Below are positions 1 to 7,106 of a stretch of DNA of 19,843 nt, one piece after another. Each line of letters starts with the position of its first letter. The stretch's first letter is position 1. The position numbers were made by a program, and so were the translations under genes. The stretch is from Bin55 sp028819195 (lineage in GTDB: Bacteria > Pseudomonadota > Gammaproteobacteria > Pseudomonadales > Azotimanducaceae), in the NCBI GenBank assembly GCA_028819195.1, contig JAPPMF010000011.1:1-19843 (forward strand), read 5' to 3'. The notes under the pieces were generated by a model, which made no database searches, had not been told where the DNA came from, and saw only the letters and a list, made by a program, of their open reading frames with translations.

Positions 1-53
1 GAATAACTCAATGTTAGATTCTAGCAATTTTGAATTAAACACACCTTCCTTAA
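1..53 (-). mobile_element. Left copy of a terminal repeat, probable IS end
   Basis: Read on the minus strand, this stretch starts TTAAGGAAGGTGTG and continues to the window edge. It matches 19790-19843 read on the plus strand with about five mismatches: 27 identical bases, one mismatch, 13 identical bases, then a slightly diverged end. The similarity begins abruptly at TTAA and the flanks on the inner side are unrelated, as expected for the end of an insertion element. Both copies point outward, so the rest of the element would lie outside the window. No transposase is visible because only the tip is present. The IS family cannot be named from 53 bases. Confidence 0.6.
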
Positions 54-110
54 CTTTGTCGTAAGTTCAAATATTTCTTTTTCGAGACGTTGAATCTCTG
101 TAGTGTTCAT
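21..110 (-). pseudogene. Start of a gene cut by the left repeat
   Basis: An ATG at 110 on the minus strand follows a clean AGGAG Shine-Dalgarno with six-base spacing. The first 19 codons (110 to 54) read MNTTEIQRLEKEIFELTTK, a plausible amphipathic helical N-terminus. The frame then runs into the shared repeat, adds ten codons and stops at 21-23. The good ribosome site and abrupt junction suggest a real gene interrupted by the insertion. The remainder of the gene is not here. The N-terminus vaguely recalls thioredoxin-like DUF899 proteins, but 19 residues are too few to assign a family. Confidence 0.45.
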
Positions 111-311
111 TCCTATCTCCTATTGTTAAAGCATTACGTGTGAAATCCTTGATCGTCAGAAGATCACGAATTTTTCAACCTTTGCGTCAGATTTGACGCA
201 ATCATTGTGTTCTTTGGACTTCAAAGTATTCAGACAATCCGAGATTAAGTCGGTCGGGAAAGGGACTTCACTACTATAATTTTTTGTTCTATATTGTACG
301 AAGATTGTTCC
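111..311. promoter_or_regulatory. Divergent intergenic region with dyad and -10 box
   Basis: About 200 bases separate the interrupted minus-strand gene from sorA. At 182-201 there is a perfect dyad, TTGCGTCA, four bases, TGACGCAA. A second weaker dyad (TGATC, GATCA) lies near 149-165. A perfect TATAAT lies at 275-280, 32 bases before the sorA ATG, but no convincing -35 box sits 16-18 bases upstream of it. The strong dyad lacks a T-run and lies between divergent genes, so an operator is a better reading than a terminator. Which regulator binds, and which gene it controls, is not shown. Confidence 0.35.
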
Positions 312-1616
312 ATGAGACGAAAAGAAAGAGGTATCCACGAATTTTTTGCCAACGATCCCAAAGCCGCTGACTGGCAAGCTTGGGGCCGACGAAGCAGTTC
401 CATCACAAGACGCGGTTTCGTTACCGGTTTGTCCACTTTGAGCACGTTGGTTGGTGCCCGTATCGTATTTGCTAACCAAATGCCCGCCGGACTCATTCCA
501 GCTGCTATTGCAGATTCCGCTGACGAGTTTGAGATTGCTGGTAAAGAAGGACTAACTTTACTGAATGATCGTCCGGTAAATGCCGAAACTCCCGCCCACT
601 TGCTTAACGATCAGGTGACACCGTCACATCGCCTATTTATCCGAAATAACGGTATCCCACCCGTCAATGTAAATGCTGAAACATGGACGCTAACAATTGA
701 AGGTGAATCGGTGATAAATTCAAAAACCTATTCCATCAAAGATCTACAGTCAAACTTTGAAAACATCAACCGACAATTAGTTCTAGAATGTGGGGGCAAT
801 GGGCGATCCGAGTTCAATCCACCAGCTTCTGGAAATCAGTGGACACTGGGTGCTGTTGGTTGTCCTGAATGGAATGGAGTGAGATTAAAGGATGTACTGA
901 ATGATTGCGGATATAAAGACGATGCAGTATATGTTGCCTATTATGGTCTTGATAAACATCTTACTGGTGTAGCTGATCGTGTTCCGATCTCGCGCGGAGT
1001 CACGATTGAAAAAGCCTTAGATCCAGAATCCATGATCGCGTGGGGGATGAATGGTAGTGACCTACATCCGATGAATGGTCATCCATTGCGATTAGCCATC
1101 GGTGGTTGGCCCGGGTCTGTGTCAGGTAAATGGATCCACAAAATCGTTATTCGAGATCGAGTGCATGACGGCCCAAAAATGGCACCACCTTCATATAGTG
1201 TTCCGTGCGATCCTGTCGCACCTGGAACAACTGTCAGTAACGACGATATGTGTATCATTCATTCGATGCCTGTAAAGTCTCTCATTACCTCACCGCAAAG
1301 CGGAATTAGATTAAACATTGATAAGAAATTGATGGTTAATGGTCATGCCTGGGCAGGAGATCTTTCCGTGTCGGAAGTGAAAGTTTCAATTGACTTCGGC
1401 CAGACTTGGTCAGCTGCCAAATTACAACAACCAGCCAACAAATTTGCTTGGCAACACTGGGAGTATGAAACGACTCTTCCTTCGCAAGGTTATTATGAAG
1501 TGTGGGCTCGTGCTATTGATTCAGATGGTGTCTCGCAACCCATGGTAATGCCAAATTGGAACCCAAAAGGATATTTGAACAATGCCTGCCATCGTATTGC
1601 TGTATACGTTAGCTAG
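312..1616 (+). CDS. sorA: Sulfite dehydrogenase, molybdenum subunit (SorA-like)
   Basis: Periplasmic molybdopterin enzyme of the sulfite oxidase family, predicted to oxidise sulfite to sulfate and pass electrons to the cytochrome c encoded next. Starting at ATG 312 gives 434 residues; a TTG at 294 is in frame but adds nothing family-like. The N-terminus has a twin-arginine signal (R33-R34 in TRRGFVTG, then a hydrophobic stretch to about residue 55), consistent with Tat export of a folded cofactor enzyme. The molybdenum-ligating cysteine is C160 in LECGGNGR. The central cofactor-binding domain is followed by the Mo-co dimerisation domain from about residue 320 (VNGHAWAGD, VKVSIDFGQTW). The next gene overlaps by 35 bases, so the two are translated together. 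SoxC is the main alternative, but there is no sox cluster and the adjoining small monoheme cytochrome fits SorAB. Substrate is inferred. Confidence 0.85.
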   Translation: MRRKERGIHEFFANDPKAADWQAWGRRSSSITRRGFVTGLSTLSTLVGARIVFANQMPAGLIPAAIADSADEFEIAGKEGLTLLNDRPVNAETPAHLLNDQVTPSHRLFIRNNGIPPVNVNAETWTLTIEGESVINSKTYSIKDLQSNFENINRQLVLECGGNGRSEFNPPASGNQWTLGAVGCPEWNGVRLKDVLNDCGYKDDAVYVAYYGLDKHLTGVADRVPISRGVTIEKALDPESMIAWGMNGSDLHPMNGHPLRLAIGGWPGSVSGKWIHKIVIRDRVHDGPKMAPPSYSVPCDPVAPGTTVSNDDMCIIHSMPVKSLITSPQSGIRLNIDKKLMVNGHAWAGDLSVSEVKVSIDFGQTWSAAKLQQPANKFAWQHWEYETTLPSQGYYEVWARAIDSDGVSQPMVMPNWNPKGYLNNACHRIAVYVS

Positions 1617-2031
1617 TTTTATTGCCTTAGCGCCGCTATCCGTTGTATCGACTGCTGAATCCGAATCAGGTAAAGAGATAACGGATACCAAATTAATCAA
1701 AGATGCGAAAGGTACCTGGAAGTTAATCGAAACTCAATGTACTCTTTGTCATTCCACGCAACTGATTTCCCAACATCGGTTAAACGCTGACCAGTGGTTG
1801 AAATCGATCAGACGGATGCAGAGTGATGAAGGGTTATGGGATTTAGGTGACGACGAAGCACCAATTATGGAATATTTGACTGCTAACTATGGAGTCGACC
1901 CCAATCAGAGATCGGCACGCGAACGGAGAAAGCCGTTAAATCAACAACCGCTTGAAGAGGTATTGCCAGAACCGACCGACGACACGGTTGAAGACTCGAA
2001 AAACTCCAACACGGAAGCAGCCGAACAATAG
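1582..2031 (+). CDS. sorB: Monoheme cytochrome c, SorB-like electron acceptor
   Basis: Small periplasmic cytochrome c, 149 residues, likely heme subunit of the SorA enzyme. A Sec signal peptide occupies residues 1 to about 24 (hydrophobic core VLLYTLASFIALAPL, likely cleavage near STA). The single heme site is C53-TL-C56-H57. M79 in IRRM is the most likely distal ligand, with M96 as an alternative. The region from the heme motif to DEAPIMEYLTANYG has the usual layout of this cytochrome group (CxxCH, a WLKSIRRM helix, then a YL-x-x-xYG helix). ATG 1582 lies inside the end of sorA, with AAAGGA about ten bases upstream. The last 45 residues are charged, proline-rich and acidic, and probably disordered; they extend past the cytochrome fold. 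Function follows from gene order and heme type. Confidence 0.8.
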   Translation: MPAIVLLYTLASFIALAPLSVVSTAESESGKEITDTKLIKDAKGTWKLIETQCTLCHSTQLISQHRLNADQWLKSIRRMQSDEGLWDLGDDEAPIMEYLTANYGVDPNQRSARERRKPLNQQPLEEVLPEPTDDTVEDSKNSNTEAAEQ

Positions 2032-2129
2032 AGAAAATACGCTCCATTACGGTTTTCGACGAAGCTTCGCATACATGATTATCCGTCAATCTATAGCGAG
2101 AAATCACCATAAACTTCGATAAGTACGAT

Positions 2130-3548
2130 TTGAACTCGTTGTATTACGATGAGTTCTTCAATACTGACGGTACACCACGTCCACATTGTCAGTTGTTATT
2201 CGATGAATTGCAGAACAGTTCCGTCGAAAAGCTGGAAGGGATTCAAGAACGGGTGACTCGAACCTTTTCAACACAGAGTATCTCGTTCACACTTTATGGA
2301 GAGGACGAACAAACTGAACGAATCATCCCCATTGATTGTATTCCGCGAATTTTGCCAGCCGATGAGTGGGAACGACTAGAAGCTGGGTTGATACAAAGAG
2401 TCACTGCACTGAATCGGTTTGTTGTCGATGTCTATAGTAAAGCGCAAATTTTGACAGACGGTGTAATACCACATGACTTAGTTTTGGGATGTGCTCAATA
2501 CCGGATCGAAATGCGAGGTGTGCCCATACCGTTGTCAACGCCAATCGGTATTTGTGGTACGGATTTAGTTCGTGTCAACGAAGGATTTCGAGTCTTGGAG
2601 GACAATCTCAGAGTCCCGTCGGGAGTTTCTTACATGATCGCTAATCGGCAGGCGACGAAAACCAATTTTCGAAATTTGTATCGCCAGTATAGTGTTCGAG
2701 AGGTAGAAAATTATGGTGAAGTACTATATGAAACATTGCGCGAATTCGCACCACACAGTCAAAGTGATCCGTGTATTGCGTTGTTAACTCCAGGGGTATT
2801 CAATTCGGCGTTTTATGAGCACATGTTTCTCGCCGATGAAGTGGGGGCAGAGCTAGTTGAAGGTCGAGACCTAATTGTCAATGACGGTTACGTATATATG
2901 CGTACGACCTCAGGTTTACGGAAGGTGGATGTTATTTATCGCCGAATCGACGACGATTTTTTGGACCCACTGTTCTATCGGGAAGACTCGATTTTAGGAG
3001 TCCCGGGACTTATGCATGTATATCGCAAAGGCAACGTTGCGCTTGTTAATGCACCCGGGACTGGTGTCGCCGACGACAAAGCCATTTACGCTTATGTTCC
3101 GAAGATCATTCAGTACTACTTGGCTGAAGAACCAATCCTCCAGAACGTTGAAACCCATCTTTGTCGCGATCCAGATTCGTTGCAGTATGTTCTCGATAAC
3201 CTTGAGCACTTAGTGGTAAAACCCGTAGGAGGGTCAGGTGGTTACGGCTTGTTCATTGGTTCACGAGCTAGTTCAAAAGAACGCGATGCGTTTCGAGTTA
3301 CATTACAAGAAAATGCGGCTCAATACATTGCTCAACCTGAACTACAACTATCGAAATCTCCGTGTTGGATAGATCGACGATTTCAATCTCGCTGTGTGGA
3401 TTTACGACCATTCATTCTGAGCGGCATGAACTGTCGATTAGTCGGTGGTGCATTTTGTCGTATCGCATTACCTGAAGGTAGTCTAGTGGTAAATTCTTCA
3501 CAAGGTGGAGGGGCTAAAGATCTATGGGTGGCTGACGCCTCATGTTAG
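2130..3548 (+). CDS. Circularly permuted ATP-grasp protein (DUF404 type)
   Basis: Cytoplasmic protein of 472 residues from the circularly permuted ATP-grasp family. It shows the family hallmarks DEFFNTDGTPRPHC near the N-terminus, the RVNEGFRVLEDNLRVPSGVSY segment around residues 150-170, the VDVIYRRIDDDFLDP block around residue 270, the KPVGGSGGYG glycine-rich loop around residue 365, and the C-terminal VNSSQGGGAKDLWV. Proteins of this family are proposed to form amide or peptide bonds, but the substrate is unknown. The next gene starts inside the last seven bases, so translation is coupled. The start is uncertain: TTG 2130 is the first ordinary start in frame, but the frame is open back to 2097 and the upstream codons (ATA 2109, then NFDKYD) look like the usual family N-terminus. 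Confidence 0.85.
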   Translation: MNSLYYDEFFNTDGTPRPHCQLLFDELQNSSVEKLEGIQERVTRTFSTQSISFTLYGEDEQTERIIPIDCIPRILPADEWERLEAGLIQRVTALNRFVVDVYSKAQILTDGVIPHDLVLGCAQYRIEMRGVPIPLSTPIGICGTDLVRVNEGFRVLEDNLRVPSGVSYMIANRQATKTNFRNLYRQYSVREVENYGEVLYETLREFAPHSQSDPCIALLTPGVFNSAFYEHMFLADEVGAELVEGRDLIVNDGYVYMRTTSGLRKVDVIYRRIDDDFLDPLFYREDSILGVPGLMHVYRKGNVALVNAPGTGVADDKAIYAYVPKIIQYYLAEEPILQNVETHLCRDPDSLQYVLDNLEHLVVKPVGGSGGYGLFIGSRASSKERDAFRVTLQENAAQYIAQPELQLSKSPCWIDRRFQSRCVDLRPFILSGMNCRLVGGAFCRIALPEGSLVVNSSQGGGAKDLWVADASC

Positions 3549-4522
3549 CTAGAAGTGCAGCTGGTTTGTATTGGATGGGACGCTATCTTCGTCGTGTCGA
3601 ACATGTGAGTCGGTTGATGGAAGTCCAAGTCGATGCCTTGGTCGATCAATCACTCGAACAAATTCACTTTGGCTGGTTAAGACTCTTCTCGCACTTGAAA
3701 GTCACTAATCCAAGTGCTGTATTGGAAAGCGATTTCCGTAACCACGAAGACTGGTCTTTTTCAGATTCTTTCATTCTTGCTGATGATCTCACGTTCAATG
3801 TCGATAATCCTTCGTCAATTGTGAATTGTTTCTTGCAGGGGAGAGAAAATGCGCGCCAGATGCGACATTGCATAAGTGCTGAAATGTGGTTAAGCTTGAA
3901 TCGTACCCACTTTCGTCTGAAAGATTTGACGATTGATAGTATCTGGCAACGAGATCCCCATCTTTTTTATGCAGAAATAGTTCAACATATTAGTACCTTT
4001 ATGGGGGTCTGTGCATCGACACTCTATCGCGATGAGCGATGGGAGTTTCTGCAAATTGGTAGGTACATAGAGCACGCACAACTCATGGCAGCGTTACTTA
4101 TTTATCAGGCGCAAGCTGCAACAATGGAAAATCATGAAGAACTAGATGGGTACGATTGGAAGAGTTTGCTCGATTGTTTTCAAGCTGATCAACCCTATCA
4201 AAATCGCTATGGAGTGAAAGTTGAACCAAACCATGTGATGAATATGCTAGTTACCGATTCGATATTACCAAACTCTATTGATCACGCAGTTGACCAAATT
4301 CGTATGCGCATGGGAGAATTGGGACAAGCACCAGCACAAAAAAGTGGTGCGTTAGCACAAAGGTTTGCTGGGCGTCTAGTATCTTTACTACGATATGAGT
4401 GGCCTGATGTGGAGGACAAACGAAGACTCCTAACGTTAGTCGAAAGTCTCGCGTACAAGTTTCACGATCACCTGTCAAATGCGTGGTTTAATTACGAAAT
4501 AATAGACAGCTCAAGAATTTAA
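3542..4522 (+). CDS. Alpha-E domain protein (DUF403)
   Basis: A 326-residue, almost entirely helical, acidic cytoplasmic protein of the alpha-E family. The opening MLARSAAGLYWMGRYLRRVEH is the family signature (normally LAR-x-A-xx-LYWxGRYxERAEx). Further recognisable blocks are ENARQMRHCIS around residue 103 and the Y-RDERWEFLQIGRYIEHA segment around residues 160-175. The family has no demonstrated biochemical activity. It is almost always encoded beside the circularly permuted ATP-grasp protein and a transglutaminase-like protein, as here, and has been proposed to act with them in a peptide-modifying system. ATG 3542 overlaps the upstream stop (ATGTTAG), and one base separates its stop from the next ATG. 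Length is normal and nothing looks broken. Confidence 0.88.
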   Translation: MLARSAAGLYWMGRYLRRVEHVSRLMEVQVDALVDQSLEQIHFGWLRLFSHLKVTNPSAVLESDFRNHEDWSFSDSFILADDLTFNVDNPSSIVNCFLQGRENARQMRHCISAEMWLSLNRTHFRLKDLTIDSIWQRDPHLFYAEIVQHISTFMGVCASTLYRDERWEFLQIGRYIEHAQLMAALLIYQAQAATMENHEELDGYDWKSLLDCFQADQPYQNRYGVKVEPNHVMNMLVTDSILPNSIDHAVDQIRMRMGELGQAPAQKSGALAQRFAGRLVSLLRYEWPDVEDKRRLLTLVESLAYKFHDHLSNAWFNYEIIDSSRI

Positions 4523-4523
4523 C

Positions 4524-5438
4524 ATGACTGACTCACCTTGCCAATTCACCATCATTCATACCACAATTTATTCCTACGTTTCACCTCGACAATCAAGTGT
4601 CATGGTATTGTGTATGAAGCCGCGCCACAATGAGTACCAGACCCTCATAGAGTATGAGTTACGCGTGAATCCAGATACATTTATTGCACAAGACACCGAC
4701 TATTTTGGCAATGTGCATCACTTGTTCGATTTACATCGTCCCCATAGTCATCTAACTGTGTCTAGTATTGCCAAAGTACAAGTTTTGGATCGAACGGAAG
4801 TATTAAACATCGGTCCTCCTTGTAGTTGGAGCGATGTGCATCCATTAGAATCTTCCATAAAGTATTGGGACTTTTTACAACCGACAGATTTAACAAGTAC
4901 CAAAGTCGACTTGGATCAATGGCTGAGTGAACAAGGGGGAATAGATTACTCGGATCCGTTTGCTTTTCTAAAATCTCTGGAACGACGTCTCTCGCAGGTC
5001 ATCGAATATCGTCCTGGTTCAACAACAATTGATACAACAGTGGATGAGTTACTGAGAAGACATGAGGGAGTTTGTCAGGATATTTCGCAGTTAATGATTG
5101 CGATTGCACGCAGTCGAGGAATACCAGCGCGCTATATGATGGGTTATTTATATGAGAATCCCGGGGAAACTCGTCGTATTGTTGATAATGCTACGCACGC
5201 ATGGGTGGAATGCTTTCTACCTGAGTTTGGCTGGTATCCTTTCGATCCTACCAATCCAGACACTCCAAGTGGTTCACGCGTTAACATCGCGTTTGGACGA
5301 GACTATCGTGACGTTCCGCCAACTAAAGGTGTGTCCATTGGCGATGGAGACGCGACGATGGATGTAAATGTGTCGGTGTTTCGAGATGAGTATCACGGAT
5401 CCACACAAGTACAAGAACAGTCAGTAATGTTTTCGTAG
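4524..5438 (+). CDS. Transglutaminase-like cysteine protease/ligase
   Basis: A 304-residue protein of the bacterial transglutaminase-like superfamily. Residues 1 to about 100 form the beta-sandwich bacterial transglutaminase N-terminal domain (YSYVSPRQSSVMVLCMKPR). The catalytic domain follows, with a complete triad: C184 in GVCQDIS, H225 in THAWVEC and D241 in YPFDPTN. It should therefore be catalytically competent as a thiol hydrolase or transferase. No signal peptide is seen, so a cytoplasmic location is likely. It is the third gene of the ATP-grasp/alpha-E cassette. In family proposals the ATP-grasp protein forms an amide bond and this enzyme cleaves or transfers it; that role is inferred and the substrate is unknown. 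There is no strong terminator in the 68 bases before the next gene. Confidence 0.87.
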   Translation: MTDSPCQFTIIHTTIYSYVSPRQSSVMVLCMKPRHNEYQTLIEYELRVNPDTFIAQDTDYFGNVHHLFDLHRPHSHLTVSSIAKVQVLDRTEVLNIGPPCSWSDVHPLESSIKYWDFLQPTDLTSTKVDLDQWLSEQGGIDYSDPFAFLKSLERRLSQVIEYRPGSTTIDTTVDELLRRHEGVCQDISQLMIAIARSRGIPARYMMGYLYENPGETRRIVDNATHAWVECFLPEFGWYPFDPTNPDTPSGSRVNIAFGRDYRDVPPTKGVSIGDGDATMDVNVSVFRDEYHGSTQVQEQSVMFS

Positions 5439-5506
5439 TTTCGTAATATACTTCTTTTGAACTAGTTTGATTTATTTAGCAAAAGCGAGGACTTCTTAGT
5501 TGAATC

Positions 5507-6670
5507 ATGGCTGAGAACATACCAAGTCACATTCTTGTTGTAGACGACGAACCAGATCTTGAAATACTCATGAAACAGCGCATGCGGCGGGAAGTTCGCC
5601 GCGGTGAATTAGTTTTAAGTTTTGCTCAGAATGGGTCTCAAGCGTTGGAAATATTGAAAGAGAACAACGAGATTCAAATCGTACTCTCTGACATCAATAT
5701 GCCTGTCATGGACGGGTTAACAATGCTAGAAAAAATTCCTTCGATTGATGACAAAATCAAAACCGTGATGATTTCTGCATACGGTGACATGAAAAATATT
5801 CGTCACGCAATGAATCGAGGCGCGTTCGATTTTATCACGAAGCCAGTGGATTTCGAAGATCTAAAGATCACGATCGATCGTACTACTCGCCGCGTCGCTT
5901 TCGAGCATGAATTGCACGAAAATCGAGAAAAACTAATCAGCATTCAGTCGGAATTAGCGACCGCATCAGCGATGCAGCAATCCATTCTGCCACGCATTTT
6001 CCCCATTGGCGATAACTTTCAAATTGATGCAAGTATGGACGCAGCCCGCGAAATTGGTGGTGATTTTTATGACGTCGTAAAGCGTCGAGGAAGTCAAATC
6101 GGTTTGTGTATAGCGGATGTGAGCGGTAAAGGGATTCCCGCAGCGTTATTCATGATGTCGAGTCGAACGTTATTGAATGGTGCGAGCATCGGGATGGAAG
6201 AACCTGAAAAAGTTTTGAGGGAAGTAAATGAATTGTTAGAGAAGTCTAATGAATCCATGATGTTTGTTACTTTGTTTTATGCAGTATTTGACCCTGACAC
6301 CCGCTGTATTCATTATTCAAATGGGGGACACAATGAACCGATCGTTTTTCGCGCGGACGGGTCGGTTTACGAATTAGAGACTTCACGAGGTGTAGCTTTG
6401 GGGGTTGCGAGAGGCGTTGAATTTGAAAGCAGTTCACTCGAGTTACAGCCTGGCGAAGTTTTATTGTTATATACCGATGGGGTCAACGAAGCAGAGCGAG
6501 GCGACGGAAGTTTTTTTGGTATGGAACGTCTTATGCAGGTGTTTGAGGGTAAGCCACCTCCCAAAAATGCAAAGCAAGTTACCGAGACAATATTTGCCAA
6601 GGTCAGAGAATTTGCAGACGGTAATGAACAGTCTGACGATATCACATGTTTAGTATTATGCGTTTCATAG
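5507..6670 (+). CDS. Response regulator with PP2C-type phosphatase (RsbU-like)
   Basis: A 387-residue two-domain signalling protein. Residues 8 to about 125 form a receiver domain with acidic D13-D14, phosphoacceptor D62 in LSDINMP and K112 in TKPVDF, all intact. A coiled linker (about 130-155, HELHENREKLISIQSELATA) leads to a PPM/PP2C serine phosphatase domain. That domain has metal-site residues D186 and D189 in REIGGDFYDV, ADVSGKGIPAAL around residue 202, YTDGVNEAE around residue 324 and a C-terminal SDDITCLVL. It should dephosphorylate an STAS anti-anti-sigma protein when its receiver is phosphorylated. The kinase at 8347 is the obvious phosphodonor and the STAS protein at 10582-10938 the obvious substrate, both by neighbourhood. 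The next gene begins seven bases after the stop. Confidence 0.9.
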   Translation: MAENIPSHILVVDDEPDLEILMKQRMRREVRRGELVLSFAQNGSQALEILKENNEIQIVLSDINMPVMDGLTMLEKIPSIDDKIKTVMISAYGDMKNIRHAMNRGAFDFITKPVDFEDLKITIDRTTRRVAFEHELHENREKLISIQSELATASAMQQSILPRIFPIGDNFQIDASMDAAREIGGDFYDVVKRRGSQIGLCIADVSGKGIPAALFMMSSRTLLNGASIGMEEPEKVLREVNELLEKSNESMMFVTLFYAVFDPDTRCIHYSNGGHNEPIVFRADGSVYELETSRGVALGVARGVEFESSSLELQPGEVLLLYTDGVNEAERGDGSFFGMERLMQVFEGKPPPKNAKQVTETIFAKVREFADGNEQSDDITCLVLCVS

Positions 6671-6677
6671 GTAAATC

Positions 6678-7106
6678 ATGCCAGCTTCCTGTATTATTCG
6701 ATTAGATAATCGCTTAGAAGAACTGCAGCGATTCGATACCGCATTCAATGAGTTTGCAAGGATGCAGAACTTCTCGCAAGAAGTTACCTATGCGATACAA
6801 CTATCAATTGACGAACTGTTTGTCAACATTGTTTCTTATGGTTTTGAAGACAACGACGATGCTCAGCACGAAATCGAAGTTCGAATCAAAGTATTCGAGG
6901 ATCGTGTGCAAATTGATCTCATTGACAATGCTAAGGCATTTAATCCATTGACCGAAGCAAACGAACCTGATTTAGATGCTACATTGGAAGATCGTCGAAT
7001 CGGTGGTGTTGGCATTCACATAGTCAAGTCGATGATGAATGAAGTGTCCTACACTAGGACGAACAACAAAAACTGTCTTCGTATGGTTAAAAGTCTCGCT
7101 CGTTGA
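6678..7106 (+). CDS. RsbW-like serine kinase / anti-sigma factor
   Basis: A 142-residue GHKL-fold ATP-binding protein of the anti-sigma regulatory factor type. The N box is seen in IQLSIDELFVNIVSYGF (E and N about residues 46-50), the G1 position in DNAKAFNPL around residue 87, and the G2 loop in RRIGGVGIHIVKSMM around residue 112. In partner switching such a protein binds either its target (a sigma factor or effector) or the unphosphorylated STAS protein, and it phosphorylates the STAS protein. No sigma factor is encoded in the window, so the target is unknown. G1 reads DNAKAF where relatives usually have a glycine (DxGxxF), which may affect nucleotide handling. The stop overlaps a TTG start of the next gene. 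Confidence 0.85.
   Translation: MPASCIIRLDNRLEELQRFDTAFNEFARMQNFSQEVTYAIQLSIDELFVNIVSYGFEDNDDAQHEIEVRIKVFEDRVQIDLIDNAKAFNPLTEANEPDLDATLEDRRIGGVGIHIVKSMMNEVSYTRTNNKNCLRMVKSLAR

Noticed and set aside
312..1616. SoxC sulfane dehydrogenase instead of SorA
   Set aside because: No other sox genes and the partner is a small monoheme cytochrome, as in SorAB; sequence alone does not exclude it entirely.
2060..2069. CGAAGCTTCG palindrome between sorB and the ATP-grasp gene as a terminator
   Set aside because: Ten bases without a loop and no T-run; too short to terminate and could occur by chance.
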